The notes: a model not told the origin generated them from the letters alone. Counted from the first letter of the stretch, positions 26,803 to 36,564 are shown. The stretch: 64,000 nt of DNA from Lysinibacillus timonensis (GCF_900291985.1 NZ_LT985980.1:1748001-1812000); one strand, 5' to 3'. Made by a program: numbers and translations.

Positions 26803-28860
26803 TTAATTAGATTCTACATCTACATCTTCATTTACAATTACTTCTGTTTCTGTCTCTGTCTCTGTCTCTGTCTCTGTCTCTGTCTCTACAATTTTATTAA
26901 AAATTGCATTTGTATTTGCATATTTATTGTAATTATACTGAGACGGATCTACTGGTGTAAAACCTTGTGGTGTGTAGAATCTTAATAAGTCTCCATTTAC
27001 GACCTTATCAGATAATTGTAATTTGGCTTCCACTTCACTTTTAATAGATTTTGCCATCTCTAATTGACTGTCATCTAGTAGCAAACCTGTTTTATTGTCA
27101 TAAAATTTATCGTCAACAGAATAAATCGTAGGGCTGACAAAATCGCCATTTCTAAACGTTACAACCTCATCATGTTCTTCTGATAATAAATCCGTACCAA
27201 ATTGGATATAGTTTTGTGAATCAATCCCTAGTAAATGTAATACAGTTGGGAGAAGGTCTACTTGGCCTCCGTAAGTATGGTTAATGCCACCTTCCATACC
27301 TGGAACATGAATAATTAATGGTACACGTTGTAGATTAGCGTTTTCGTAAGGCGTAATCTCATATCCCATAATTTTCTCCATTGCTCTATTATGATTTTCT
27401 GAAATACCATAATGGTCACCATAGAAAACAAACATTGTATTATCATATAATCCAGATTCTTTTAAATCCGTCATGAACTGTTCAATTGCTTCATCTGCAT
27501 AACGAGCCGTTTGGAAGTAATCATCCACACTTGCATCACCAGTATTCCCTTTACCGATGGTTGCTAATTCTTGATCCATTTTGTACGGATAATGGTGTGA
27601 AACCGTAATAAATTTCGTATAGAACGGCTGTTGTAAACTTTCAAGCAGCGGCGATGATTGTTCAAAGAATGGTTTATCCATTAAGCCATATTCCGCCATG
27701 TCCTTTTCAGAACTAGTGTTATAGTAACTATCATCAAAGAAATGATCGTAACCAAATGACTTATAAATTGTATTACGATTCCAGAAGCTTCCACTATTCC
27801 CATGGAACACAGCAGAAGTATAGCCATTATCCTTTAAGATACCAGGAGCGGCCTGATACGTATTGTTACCTTTTGTAATAAATGCAGAACCTTGTGGTAA
27901 CCCGAATAATGAGTTTTCAAGCATATATTCAGCATCCGAAGTTTTACCTTGAGCCGTTTGATGGAAAAAGTTATCAAAGTATAGAGAATTCGGATCCTTC
28001 GTTAAAGAATTTAAAAAAGGTGTGACTTCTTCACCATTTAATTGATAGTCAATTAAGAAGTTTTGGATCGACTCTAAATGGATATAGATTACATTCATCC
28101 CTTTTGCAGCGCCAAAATAGTCTGGATTTGGTTCAGCATAGTTCGATTTTGTATAGTTAATAATTTCGGTAATATCGTCACTATCCGCTAACGCTCTTTG
28201 TGAAGACGCCTTTAACGTTTCAGAAGCGTCGTAAATCGTATAGTTATACATTCCTAGATACTTCACAATGTAATTTCGATCGAAACCACGCGTTAATAAT
28301 TGCGGACGATCAGATTCAGCTAGTCCTAAATTAATAATTGAGATTGCTAACGCAACAACAATTATTGCAACTGCATTTTTATATCCAAATCCACTTGTGT
28401 CTTTTTGTAACCTTTTTGAAAATCTTAAGTAAAGTAAAACGAATACATCCACAAAAAACAAGATATCATATGGTCTTAATAACGAAAGTACACTACCACC
28501 TAAATCGCCAAAGTTCTGCGTTTGGAAAACTGTAGGTAACGTAATAAAGTCATTAAAAAATCGATAATAAACAACATTGGCATACAGTAGCATCGACATT
28601 AGGGCGTAAACTACAACTAATGCTGTATATTTTCTCTTTTCTCTAAATAAAAAGGAAAATCCTAGGAATAGCATTGAAGATCCTAGTGGATTTAAAAATA
28701 GAAGGAATTGTTGCAAGGATCCTTCCACACCAAGGTTAAATTGAGTTGTTTGAGTAATATATGTTTTAAGCCATAATACCAATACGGCTAATAAGTATAA
28801 TGAGAGAAACTTGTTTAAGAAACTTCTTTTTTCGTTAATTAAAAATCCCATTTTTGCCAC
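26803..28860 (-). CDS. Lipoteichoic acid synthase (LtaS family)
   Basis: 685 aa. Five N-terminal membrane helices (about residues 15-190), then an extracellular sulfatase-like domain: VIYIHLESIQNFL (metal Glu), catalytic Thr in HQTAQGKTSDAEYM, FHGNSGSFWNRN, and FYGDHYG. It polymerises glycerol phosphate from phosphatidylglycerol into lipoteichoic acid on the outer membrane face. The C-terminus is unusual: (Thr-Glu)x7 followed by VIVNEDVDVESN, an acidic tail encoded by a perfect hexamer repeat at 26849-26884. ATG start; the ribosome site GGAAGGTGG is upstream. Single-gene unit. Confidence 0.92.
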   Translation of the reverse strand: MAKMGFLINEKRSFLNKFLSLYLLAVLVLWLKTYITQTTQFNLGVEGSLQQFLLFLNPLGSSMLFLGFSFLFREKRKYTALVVVYALMSMLLYANVVYYRFFNDFITLPTVFQTQNFGDLGGSVLSLLRPYDILFFVDVFVLLYLRFSKRLQKDTSGFGYKNAVAIIVVALAISIINLGLAESDRPQLLTRGFDRNYIVKYLGMYNYTIYDASETLKASSQRALADSDDITEIINYTKSNYAEPNPDYFGAAKGMNVIYIHLESIQNFLIDYQLNGEEVTPFLNSLTKDPNSLYFDNFFHQTAQGKTSDAEYMLENSLFGLPQGSAFITKGNNTYQAAPGILKDNGYTSAVFHGNSGSFWNRNTIYKSFGYDHFFDDSYYNTSSEKDMAEYGLMDKPFFEQSSPLLESLQQPFYTKFITVSHHYPYKMDQELATIGKGNTGDASVDDYFQTARYADEAIEQFMTDLKESGLYDNTMFVFYGDHYGISENHNRAMEKIMGYEITPYENANLQRVPLIIHVPGMEGGINHTYGGQVDLLPTVLHLLGIDSQNYIQFGTDLLSEEHDEVVTFRNGDFVSPTIYSVDDKFYDNKTGLLLDDSQLEMAKSIKSEVEAKLQLSDKVVNGDLLRFYTPQGFTPVDPSQYNYNKYANTNAIFNKIVETETETETETETETEVIVNEDVDVESN
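26843..26884 (-). repeat. Hexanucleotide repeat in LTA synthase 3' end
   Basis: Six perfect TCTGTC copies (26849-26884, plus strand) preceded by one variant TCTGTT. On the coding strand this is GACAGA/ACAGAG, giving Thr-Glu repeats; copy changes keep frame. Confidence 0.9.
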
Positions 28861-29186
28861 CTTCCTAATAGTCTAAACCATATATAAAAGTTAAATTATA
28901 ACCTAACGACCGTTCCATTAAGTTTCATTAAAGGGTTAATTTGGTAAATTATAATACTGAAATAATATTTTCGAAGCTAGTATATACTAAATCTACTTTA
29001 CATACTTGTCAAGTTATCCTCCTAAAACTAAAGATGTTCGACCAATTCAGAACAATTGGAATTATTCAGACCAAACTAAAATTTTTTGTAGAGCAAGCAA
29101 TTCCAATCAAATTAATCGAAATACCCCCTATATCTTTATCCAAATTAAAAGGATACTATTTACTAGCAACCCCAATCCTATAGAAT
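28861..29186. other. Gene-free AT-rich region
   Basis: No convincing coding frame: small open frames on the plus strand lack ribosome sites and family features. Upstream part presumably holds the LTA synthase promoter (minus). Confidence 0.4.
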
Positions 29187-29222
29187 AGAACGAATCCAAC
29201 GAGAGAAGGATTCGTTTTTTAA
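29187..29222 (+). terminator. Terminator-like hairpin, GAACGAATCC family
   Basis: AACGAATCC (29189-29197) / GGATTCGTT (29208-29216) followed by TTTTTT. No plus-strand gene directly upstream is recognised, so it may be an orphan copy of the repeat or end an unannotated transcript. Confidence 0.7.
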
Positions 29223-29461
29223 AGCAACAAGTTCGTGTCACAACACATTGCTGAGCAAGTACGTTGCTTGCTAACCAGTATTACCTAGAATCGAGGAAGA
29301 AATTTAGGTCAAATTTAAGTTCAATAAGGAAGAGAAATCATTCTATTTACATATGCACAACCAAAGACCTCCCTACTTTAGTGCTATTTCTTTTTATAAT
29401 GAACCGAAATGAAAAGTTAAACCGTATAATTATTTAACCATCAAAGAAAGGAGGACATCAT

Positions 29462-30394
29462 GTGTTACTGAAGATTAGAAATTTTTTTGGTGGTCTATTT
29501 ATTATTTTTTCCTTTATCTTTGGAGCTTTATCAGTAGGAATGGGGTTTGATGAATCGTTTAAACTAACCATAATTATGTATCTACTATTTGGCATTTTAC
29601 CTTTACTAATCGCCAAACTATTATTTGAAGGATGGCAAGGTTTTCAATTTAAAGTTTCAAATATGAAGTCTTTACTAGTACACCCAGGAATTCGGTTATA
29701 TGTCCTTGTCACAGTTATTACTCCTATACTTCTTAATTCATTAGATATCATTAATTTCTACAATATGGATCGTTTATCAAGTCCAGAGGATGTGTATTTT
29801 GCCAACATTTCAGTCGATTGGCTTGGTTATATCATAGTTTTTGCAGGACTAATAGCATTTATGTGTTTCTGTGGGGTCTTCGTTTTAGGTTGGAAAAATA
29901 GTAAAAAACCACTTCGCTATACGTTTATCATTTCTTTCACACTTTCAATCTTGATTTCAATTCTTATCAACAACGATTATCAAGCCATTAATCCAGATGG
30001 TCTAGTAATTAGTACATTGGGTAATAGAGAAGAAATCCCTTGGTCGGAAGTTGAACATGTAAATTTAAAAGGAAATGTTTCTAGCGATGGTTTTAGTAAG
30101 AATTCCACAAGCAGTTTCAAATGGAAATTTGAATTTCTTCTTAAAAATGGCGAAACAAGAGTGTTCGGTCCATTCTACTACACGAAATATAGTTTAGAAG
30201 ATTCTTTAAATATCAAAAGGCTGATACATGACAAAAACATCAATGCAACTACTTACCAACTGTCCGAGAGGGAGTGGGAGTTTGTTCAGGTTGATATTGG
30301 CTATGAAACAGACGCAAACGTAGAGGATTTTTATTCAATTTTCCAATATGATCCACAAAGTAAAGAGTACTATAATATCCAGTATACAGAGTAA
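29462..30394 (+). CDS. Membrane protein with C-terminal PH-like soluble domain
   Basis: 310 aa. Four to five membrane helices in residues 8-175 (for example IIFSFIFGALSVGMGF, LYVLVTVITPILLNSLDI, WLGYIIVFAGLIAFMCF), then a cytoplasmic or extracytoplasmic beta-rich region: DGLVISTLGNREEIPWSEVEHVNLKG, resembling the bacterial PH-like fold in which a short peptide (IPWSEVEHV) lines one strand. GTG at 29462 with AAAGGAGG seven bases upstream; an ATG two bases earlier is in another frame and stops at once. Function unknown, monocistronic. Confidence 0.7.
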   Translation: MLLKIRNFFGGLFIIFSFIFGALSVGMGFDESFKLTIIMYLLFGILPLLIAKLLFEGWQGFQFKVSNMKSLLVHPGIRLYVLVTVITPILLNSLDIINFYNMDRLSSPEDVYFANISVDWLGYIIVFAGLIAFMCFCGVFVLGWKNSKKPLRYTFIISFTLSILISILINNDYQAINPDGLVISTLGNREEIPWSEVEHVNLKGNVSSDGFSKNSTSSFKWKFEFLLKNGETRVFGPFYYTKYSLEDSLNIKRLIHDKNINATTYQLSEREWEFVQVDIGYETDANVEDFYSIFQYDPQSKEYYNIQYTE

Positions 30395-30490
30395 CCTTAG
30401 GGTATTTTCTTAAGCTTTCCCTAGAAAGTACATATATAAACAAACACTATAGTTAGATAAATATATATTCCGGGTTTATATGCAGCTCGT

Positions 30491-30529
30491 TGAGGCGATA
30501 GTTCGGTATTGTACCGAACTTAAGCCTCT
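30491..30529. terminator. Extended hairpin GTTCGGTA/TACCGAAC
   Basis: Inner 8-bp stem with a 3-nt loop inside an outer GAGGC / GCCTC stem, in the 237-bp convergent gap between a plus and a minus gene. Likely a bidirectional terminator with modest T-runs. Confidence 0.6.
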
Positions 30530-30631
30530 TCTTGTTGGTTGATTTTATTTCCATACCTTTTTACTTCCGGAATTCAATACAACCATATATTAGTTCGAAT
30601 CTTAACTCTCTAATAGGTAAACTAAACTTGT

Positions 30632-31021
30632 CTATCGCGTTTGAAAAGTCCAAAAATAGTTTAATAGAAAATTGACCAACGGAATAACTATAATTGTTAC
30701 AAACTCTCCTATTAAATAATGAAATGTTAAAATATGAACAATGAGGAATATTAATGAGAAATTCAATACGAAACCAATTAACGACACTAGTAAAAAACGA
30801 ACAAGTTTTTGATGGGTAAAACTACTCCCAAATGTAAAACGGACATTGATTAAAAAAGACACGATTGTCATTAAAATGAAAGCAGCAGCAGATCCAACTA
30901 CAGGATCCCATTGATATCTTTCTATCAAAATATAAACGGAAAGGAAGTAAATACCGATACTAATAAAACCTGCAAAACTATATTTAATAAACTTTCCGAC
31001 AATCTCTCTCTGTAATAGCAT
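30632..31021 (-). CDS. GtrA-family membrane protein
   Basis: 129 aa with four membrane helices, matching GtrA (KFIKYSFAGFISIGIYFLSVYIL; VRFLLVSLIGFVLNF; FWTF at the end). GtrA proteins are small flippase-like partners in cell-surface polysaccharide or lipid-linked sugar modification. Located 49 nt after the aminoacyl-transferase-like gene on the same strand, so the two form an operon that could act on surface lipids or polymers (inference). Confidence 0.85.
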   Translation of the reverse strand: MLLQREIVGKFIKYSFAGFISIGIYFLSVYILIERYQWDPVVGSAAAFILMTIVSFLINVRFTFGSSFTHQKLVRFLLVSLIGFVLNFSLIFLIVHILTFHYLIGEFVTIIVIPLVNFLLNYFWTFQTR

Positions 31022-31070
31022 TTCCTTACCTTCCTACTCTTATCTAATCTTCTACTATTTACCTATCGAA

Positions 31071-32177
31071 TTAGAAATCTAATTTACTGAATATATTTTT
31101 AACAGATAAAAGGTTTTTCCTCATCTTCGTTTCTTCAAGTGGTTTTTGTTCCTGATTAATTAATAAAACTAATTGCAAAAGTAGGATGGGTAAAAAAGAT
31201 TTTTTATAAGCTAAATATTTCGGCTCCCAATCTGTTGCAAATTTACTTTTAAATTCTTTTAAACCTTTAAAATTATACTTATTATTTCCATATAGGTAGA
31301 TTAAATGAATCATTTTTTCTCTATAGAATGCATGTTTAGAATTTCCAACGTTCGATAAAGGAGCCATCCCTAAACTACATTTATGAAAGCCGTTGTTTCT
31401 TGCCCATTCAAACACGTTAACAAATAATACATCCATGGCTCCATTAGGACTTTGTTTGCTTTTCCTCATCAGATCAATATTTAATGTCTCTTTGTAGTCT
31501 GTTGCTAATGTTGCAAAAGCAACGATTTTACCATCCGGATCATGTAAAAGGGCAATCGGAAAGCTAGATACGTAGTCTTCACGAAAAGAAACTACGGAGA
31601 ACCCTTTTTCCTTATCGTTACCTAGCCAAGAATCCGATAACGTTTTTAATTCTTCAAGTATCTTTTGACAATGTGGAGGCTCTATCACACAAAAAGTAAA
31701 ACCATTGCGCGACAATTTGTTCATGCTTGTACGGAGATTCCCTCTCCTTTTCCCTACAAGAGAAAAATTTTCAAGCTGTATAACGGCCTCCTCCCCCTGT
31801 TTTACGAACCGAAAACCAACATCATGATAAAACTGCATATATCTTGGACTTACTTGATAGAAAATAGGTTTTACCTTCTTTTGTTTACAAAACTCATTAA
31901 ATTCGCTAATGGCTAATGGAATGTTAGACTCTTCTCCTATAGGATCCCCAAGTACAACCAGTTTGTTAAAGATTCGCTTGTAAACTATTAGTACACTCTG
32001 GTCCTTTGTCCAAAATGGTTTTTTATCTTTCAGGAAAATTAGATGAGACACATGATTCCCACCTTTTTCTTTTAAAAAGGATTGTATTTGGTCATATTCG
32101 AACAGATGATTTTCAGATAAACCTCTGTTTGTGCGCTTTTTTTGAGAGTAGGCAATGAGATTTTTCTTAAAAATCAT
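31071..32177 (-). CDS. MprF C-terminal-like (DUF2156) aminoacyltransferase domain protein
   Basis: 368 aa from ATG 32177 (GGAGG seven bases upstream; the frame extends 29 codons without a site). It matches the soluble GNAT-like catalytic domain of phosphatidylglycerol lysyltransferase MprF: SHLIFLKDKKPFW, VLGDPIG, FYQVSPRYMQFYHDVGF, FVKQGEEAVIQLENFSL, NIDLMRKS..PNGAMDVLFV, LGMAPLSNVG. The multi-helix flippase half of MprF is absent. It would transfer an amino acid from aminoacyl-tRNA to a lipid or other acceptor. A C-terminal hydrophobic stretch (FLPILLLQLVLLI) may anchor it. In an operon with GtrA. Confidence 0.85.
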   Translation of the reverse strand: MIFKKNLIAYSQKKRTNRGLSENHLFEYDQIQSFLKEKGGNHVSHLIFLKDKKPFWTKDQSVLIVYKRIFNKLVVLGDPIGEESNIPLAISEFNEFCKQKKVKPIFYQVSPRYMQFYHDVGFRFVKQGEEAVIQLENFSLVGKRRGNLRTSMNKLSRNGFTFCVIEPPHCQKILEELKTLSDSWLGNDKEKGFSVVSFREDYVSSFPIALLHDPDGKIVAFATLATDYKETLNIDLMRKSKQSPNGAMDVLFVNVFEWARNNGFHKCSLGMAPLSNVGNSKHAFYREKMIHLIYLYGNNKYNFKGLKEFKSKFATDWEPKYLAYKKSFLPILLLQLVLLINQEQKPLEETKMRKNLLSVKNIFSKLDF

Positions 32178-32332
32178 ATAGGTTACCTCCTGATAAAAAT
32201 CGACAAATTGCTTTTTGATAATACCATATAGGTGATTCTGTTCATAGATATCAAATATCACCATTATTTAAGACTACCGAATTCTATGAACAAAGTGTTA
32301 CATTCAGGAATCGCGCAAACCCTTATAACAGT

Positions 32333-32381
32333 AGAAAAAAACGCTACTATTCCACTGATTCGTTTTGGGAATAGAGCGTTC
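32333..32381 (-). terminator. Terminator of dus
   Basis: AACGCTCTATTCCC / GGAATAGTAGCGTT read on minus, followed by TTTTTTT. One mismatch per arm. Confidence 0.88.
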
Positions 32382-32406
32382 TAATAGTTTTATTTTATTA
32401 TTTGGA

Positions 32407-33405
32407 CTACCGTGTCACATCATCTACATTCTTTATGAAGCTATCGAGCATTGCACGTACTTCATCTGTTGATTTTGTGCTCATCAATTGATTTCTTAAC
32501 TCACTCGCACCTCGGAATCCTTTAACATATATTTTGAAAAAACGATGAAGTGCTGTGATGGAACGTGGAAGTACATCCGCATATTGATCTTGTAGATCAA
32601 GCTGCAGTCTTAGTAGGTCAAGATATTCTTCACTGCTATGCTCCCTCTGCTCTTTTTCAAAGGCAAATGGATTTTTAAAAACACCACGCCCGATCATAAT
32701 CCCATCCACACCGTATTGTTCGGCAAGCTGTAACCCAGTTTGACGGTCAGGTATATCCCCATTAATCGTCAACAGTGTATCAGGGGCTACACGGTCACGA
32801 AGTTTTTTAATTTCAGGAATGAGCTCCCAATGTGCATCGACTTGGCTCATTTCTTTTCTAGTACGCAAATGAATAGAAAGATTTGCAATGTCTTGTTTTA
32901 ATATATGTGTTAACCATTCCTGCCACTCATCAATCTCCGTGTAACCAAGTCTCGTCTTCACACTAACAGGAAGTCCTCCAGCTTTTGCAGCTTGGATAAT
33001 CTCTGCAGCGACTTCTGGGCGGAGAATAAGGCCACTACCTTTCCCTCTCGATGCTACATTAGGTACTGGACAACCCATATTAATATCAATGCCTTTAAAT
33101 CCTTGCTCTGCCATGCCAATACTCATTTGACGGAAGTATTCAGGTTTATCTCCCCATATATGTGCTACCATTGGTTGTTCATCTTCTGTAAAAATTAGAC
33201 GTCCGCGCACACTTTTCTGCCCTTCTGGATGACAATAACTCTCTGTATTGGTAAATTCCGTGAAAAACACATCCGGTCTTCCAGCTTTACTAATTACATG
33301 GCGAAAAACAACATCTGTTACATCTTCCATTGGTGCGAGTACAAAAAATGGTCGCGGTAAATCACGCCAAAAATTATCTATCATATCAAACTCAATTCCT
33401 CTCAT
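32407..33405 (-). CDS. tRNA-dihydrouridine synthase
   Basis: 332 aa TIM-barrel FMN enzyme. [11 protein letters not shown] at the N-terminus, catalytic Cys in [22 protein letters not shown], then [25 protein letters not shown] and [11 protein letters not shown]. It reduces uridines in the tRNA D-loop with NADPH. The sequence is closer to the Dus variant common in Bacillales with an [11 protein letters not shown] start than to DusB next to folate genes. Start uncertain: ATG 33405 has no clear site, ATG 33384 has AGAGGAA at an over-long spacing. Monocistronic. Confidence 0.9.
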   Translation of the reverse strand: MRGIEFDMIDNFWRDLPRPFFVLAPMEDVTDVVFRHVISKAGRPDVFFTEFTNTESYCHPEGQKSVRGRLIFTEDEQPMVAHIWGDKPEYFRQMSIGMAEQGFKGIDINMGCPVPNVASRGKGSGLILRPEVAAEIIQAAKAGGLPVSVKTRLGYTEIDEWQEWLTHILKQDIANLSIHLRTRKEMSQVDAHWELIPEIKKLRDRVAPDTLLTINGDIPDRQTGLQLAEQYGVDGIMIGRGVFKNPFAFEKEQREHSSEEYLDLLRLQLDLQDQYADVLPRSITALHRFFKIYVKGFRGASELRNQLMSTKSTDEVRAMLDSFIKNVDDVTR

Positions 33406-33498
33406 TAAACATACAGCTTCAATCTATACAAAAACTTCATTTAAACTTATATCATGCTTAGTTACCAATTATCAAACACAAGTCACTTAAACGACAAG

Positions 33499-33541
33499 AA
33501 AAAAGAACGAATTCATCCAACAGAATTTCGTTCTTTACTTT
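33499..33541 (-). terminator. Terminator, GAACGAATTC family
   Basis: AAAGAACGAAATTC / GAATTCGTTCTTTTTT read on minus; ends the gene at 33727-34581. Confidence 0.85.
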
Positions 33542-33726
33542 TTATTATATTACTTTCAGCAGCTGTCTGTAAGCCAGTTAAAAGAACCAATGAGTAATAA
33601 ATATACCAAAAACACTAAAAACAGTTATTATCACGCTTATAACAAACTTGTTCATGTACCATTCAAAATGAGTCAAGCAGGATAAAAACTATTTATCAGA
33701 ACACGCCATTCTATCCTAGTGTAAGT
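33542..33726. other. Spacer without recognised features
   Basis: AT-rich trailer between the 33727-34581 gene and its terminator; nothing recognised. Confidence 0.4.
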
Positions 33727-34581
33727 CTAAATACGCGTTAATGCACCATCCGGCTTTGGTAATTCTTGAGCAGATATCTTATTCATTTTACAAAAATGTT
33801 TAAAAAATTGTTGTGCCAATTCTTTTTCCTTTACATCAACTTTTAAGGAAACGATATCAAGTAAAATTTGAGCCATCCATAGATTATCAAAATAACGATA
33901 TTTCCCTGTTTTCCAAGTCATATTCTGAGGTGATTTTTCATTGACATAGTAGTTCCAGAAAAGCAGCTGATCCGATTCTTGTTCTGTCAGTTGCAATCTA
34001 TATTTTGAATGGGCAGGAATGTATCCATCTTCACTTAACTTCCCGATAAAATCCTCATGTACCATATAGACACCCAGGATACGTCTATCTTTTTCAGGAT
34101 CTTTAGAATCTGTTGCTGTTAACAAGACAGCACTATTTTGGTGTAAGCGAATTGGTTTGTTTGGCTTCCCTTTATTAGTACCACTCTTAATTACGCCTGA
34201 GAAAACTTGCCACTCAGAAAAAGAACGATCCTGTTCCTCTGTATCACACCAAAATACCATTTGTGATTCAGGATGGAGCTTGTAATTTTTCATCAGTTTT
34301 TCATGTTCTAAGCGAAGTTCATGGTTTTTTCGTTGTCGCCTTTTTTCCTCTTCCTTCTTCCATTCTTCTTCTCTTCTTTCGATTTCTTTCTTTTTTATGA
34401 TTTCCTCAAGTGTGTTAGCAACATTTTTATCTTGCAAGATTAAGTGCTTTTCAAACACATCGGGGAAAACAAACTTTTTGCTTTCCGATGCGAAATGTAT
34501 TTCAATACTAGATTCATTATGTTTAACAATACTTCCCAAGCCAAAACGCTTGTGTGTAACTTTTTTATTGATTAGATTCAT
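33727..34581 (-). CDS. Hypothetical protein: Tudor/SH3-like head, coiled coil, unknown C-domain
   Basis: 284 aa. Residues 1-45 (KVTHKRFGLGSIVKHNESSI) resemble the small SH3/Tudor-like barrel found at the C-terminus of PcrA/UvrD helicases. Residues about 58-100 are a highly charged coiled coil rich in Glu/Lys/Arg. Residues 105-284 are a globular domain (MVFWCDTEEQDRSFSEWQVF; SGTNKGKPNKPIRL; KYRYFDNLWMAQILLDIV) seen in other Bacillales proteins, sometimes mislabelled malate synthase. No catalytic motif recognised. ATG with AGGAGG upstream. Function unknown. Confidence 0.75.
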   Translation of the reverse strand: MNLINKKVTHKRFGLGSIVKHNESSIEIHFASESKKFVFPDVFEKHLILQDKNVANTLEEIIKKKEIERREEEWKKEEEKRRQRKNHELRLEHEKLMKNYKLHPESQMVFWCDTEEQDRSFSEWQVFSGVIKSGTNKGKPNKPIRLHQNSAVLLTATDSKDPEKDRRILGVYMVHEDFIGKLSEDGYIPAHSKYRLQLTEQESDQLLFWNYYVNEKSPQNMTWKTGKYRYFDNLWMAQILLDIVSLKVDVKEKELAQQFFKHFCKMNKISAQELPKPDGALTRI

Positions 34582-34691
34582 ATCTTATTCCTCCTCGTGG
34601 GATAACAACTGGTTACTATATGATAGAAATTGGACTAACCTTACCTTTAAAGCTCACACAACTGTTTTAAGTTGAGCTTAAAATATAAAAA

Positions 34692-34743
34692 AACGTATCC
34701 TGCATTCTATCTGTAGTTAAAACAGCGAAATCCAGAATACGAT
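34692..34743 (-). terminator. Large hairpin terminator
   Basis: Outer arms CGTATTCTGG / CCTGcATTC..GGATACG-type pairing (34694-34702 with 34732-34741) and inner CTGT / ACAG; on minus it is followed by TTTTTTT. Could end the MFS transcript or be an attenuator before the 34581 gene. Confidence 0.65.
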
Positions 34744-34896
34744 TGGAAAAACAATTGTAAGACTATTATAACATTTCTTTCACTTTATTACAAATTTCTT
34801 GTTGACAATATATTTTCCATTAATGTAAAATAAAAAATTTACCATTATTTTTTCCATTCTACTATGGAATAATACTCTAAAATTGACGAAAACAAG

Positions 34897-34951
34897 ATAC
34901 GACATATCCATTATTATGCGCAAGAGGCGTATAATTTTAGATATGTCGTAT
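34897..34951 (-). terminator. 12-bp inverted repeat after MFS gene
   Basis: ATACGACATATC / GATATGTCGTAT enclosing a second smaller hairpin (TTATGCGC / GCGTATAA). On minus it is followed by TTGTTTTCG. Probable terminator of the MFS gene. Confidence 0.65.
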
Positions 34952-35027
34952 ACTTAAGTGTTACCAATATTTTTATAACAGGTTCTGTTCGTGCTTCATT
35001 ATATAATTCCTGATTTCCTTCTCGTGT

Positions 35028-36419
35028 TTAGTGCCTTGCTGTAGTTGACACACGTTTAATGAAGAAGGATAGAACAAAGGCAATAATCGATATGATTAAC
35101 CCTAGTAAGATTGAATTTTGGACACCTTCCACTAAACCTGTTAATGGATTAGTATATTGATTTGATGTGATCGACATGACTGTTACCGCGATTGCTGTCC
35201 CCACTGCACCTGCTACTTGCTGGAATGTATTCATAATTGCTGTTCCATCTGTATATAATTCAGGCGGCAATTGGTTTAAACCGTTTGTTTGAGCAGGCAT
35301 CATGATAAACGAAATCCCAATCAGTAATAAAATATGCATAATAATGATTGTGAAAGTAGATGTGTCTGTATCAATCATGCGTAAAAAGAATAAGCTGATG
35401 ATTGTTATTACTAGTCCAAGTGGAACCATCACACGTGGACCATATTTGTCGAACAGATTTCCTGCTACTACTGACATAAAGGCATTAACAACGCCACCTG
35501 GTAACAGTAATAATCCTGCGATCATTGGCACTAATAACAATACATTTTGTAAGTAAATCGGTAACAGGACCATAACCGATAACAACGTCATCATTAAAGC
35601 TAAAATAATGAGCAAACCTAATGTATACATTGGATACTTAAAGACTTTTAAATTTAACATAGGTGTTTCAAGTTTCAATTGGCGAATTGCAAATAAGATT
35701 AAAGCAAGTAACCCAATTCCTACCGCAAAATATACTTCAGTTGTCATAAATGTACCTAATTCACCTGAAATACTGAATCCATAAACGACTCCACCAAAAC
35801 CAATTGTGGAAAGAATAAACGATACAACATCTAACTTGGTCGGTTGTATTTCACTAACATTTTCAATGAACTTTAGCCCCACAAAAATGGCAATAAGTAA
35901 AAATGGCAGTGTTACGCCAAAAATAAAATGCCATGTAAATTTTTGTAAGATAACTCCCGCCAATGTAGGACCAATTGCTGGCGCAAATACAATAACTAGC
36001 CCAATTTTCCCCATTGCTGCTCCACGTTTTTCAACTGGATACACCATTAGTATTACCGTCATCATTAACGGTAGAATAATTGCCGTCCCTAACGCCTGGA
36101 CAACTCGAGCTATTAAAAGAACCGAAAAACTTGGCGAAACGGCTGCAATAAATGTACCTATAATCGATAATGATAATGAGGCACCAAACAATTGCCTAGT
36201 CGTAAATCGTTGCATTAGAAACGAAGATACGGGAACAAAAATACCTAATACGAGCAAGTATCCTGTTGTTAACCATTGTACTGTCGATGTTTCAATACCA
36301 AATCCCTTACCAATCTCCACAAATGCCATATTTAACGCCGTTTCGTTAAACAGTCCGATAAAGGCAGCAATTAGAAATGGTAATACTATTTTATTTCTTT
36401 TTTCGTATAAACTACTCAT
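35028..36419 (-). CDS. MFS drug:proton antiporter, DHA2 (EmrB/QacA) family
   Basis: 463 aa, 13-14 membrane helices. Visible MFS features: STVQWLTTGYLLVLGIFVPVSSFLMQRF (TM2-loop, motif A region), ALGTAIILPLMM, and motif C-like AFAPAIGPTLAGVI of antiporters (VIVFAPAIGPTLAG). It is similar to LmrB/MdtP/EmrB exporters and should expel lipophilic drugs. ATG after AGGAGGG. No TetR or MarR gene is adjacent, but a perfect inverted repeat lies about 115 bp upstream. Confidence 0.88.
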   Translation of the reverse strand: MSSLYEKRNKIVLPFLIAAFIGLFNETALNMAFVEIGKGFGIETSTVQWLTTGYLLVLGIFVPVSSFLMQRFTTRQLFGASLSLSIIGTFIAAVSPSFSVLLIARVVQALGTAIILPLMMTVILMVYPVEKRGAAMGKIGLVIVFAPAIGPTLAGVILQKFTWHFIFGVTLPFLLIAIFVGLKFIENVSEIQPTKLDVVSFILSTIGFGGVVYGFSISGELGTFMTTEVYFAVGIGLLALILFAIRQLKLETPMLNLKVFKYPMYTLGLLIILALMMTLLSVMVLLPIYLQNVLLLVPMIAGLLLLPGGVVNAFMSVVAGNLFDKYGPRVMVPLGLVITIISLFFLRMIDTDTSTFTIIIMHILLLIGISFIMMPAQTNGLNQLPPELYTDGTAIMNTFQQVAGAVGTAIAVTVMSITSNQYTNPLTGLVEGVQNSILLGLIISIIAFVLSFFIKRVSTTARH

Positions 36420-36533
36420 AAACCCTCCTATTACTCCTTACATATCAAAAAGATAGATACTATTTTATATATCTAATCATCCATCTTTTGTAGTGTACTT
36501 TTTCATAAACGATCACTATGTATCTCTCTTTCC

Positions 36534-36564
36534 CTCACTAGATTTTACAAAGTTTTCTAGTGAG
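36534..36564. promoter_or_regulatory. Perfect inverted repeat upstream of MFS pump
   Basis: CTCACTAGA / TCTAGTGAG with a 13-nt spacer, 115 bp before the MFS start. No T-run, so an operator is more likely than a terminator. The regulator is not in the window (inference). Confidence 0.45.

Noticed and set aside
26719..26985. Plus-strand frame rich in Cys/Leu
   Set aside because: Caused by the TCTGTC hexamer repeat of the LTA synthase gene read on the wrong strand.
28941..29190. Small plus-strand genes before the 29187 hairpin
   Set aside because: No ribosome site, no family signal, and two overlapping frames are equally open; treated as non-coding.
35302..36456. Plus-strand frames opposite the MFS gene
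   Set aside because: Antisense shadows of a hydrophobic membrane-protein gene; no start signals.
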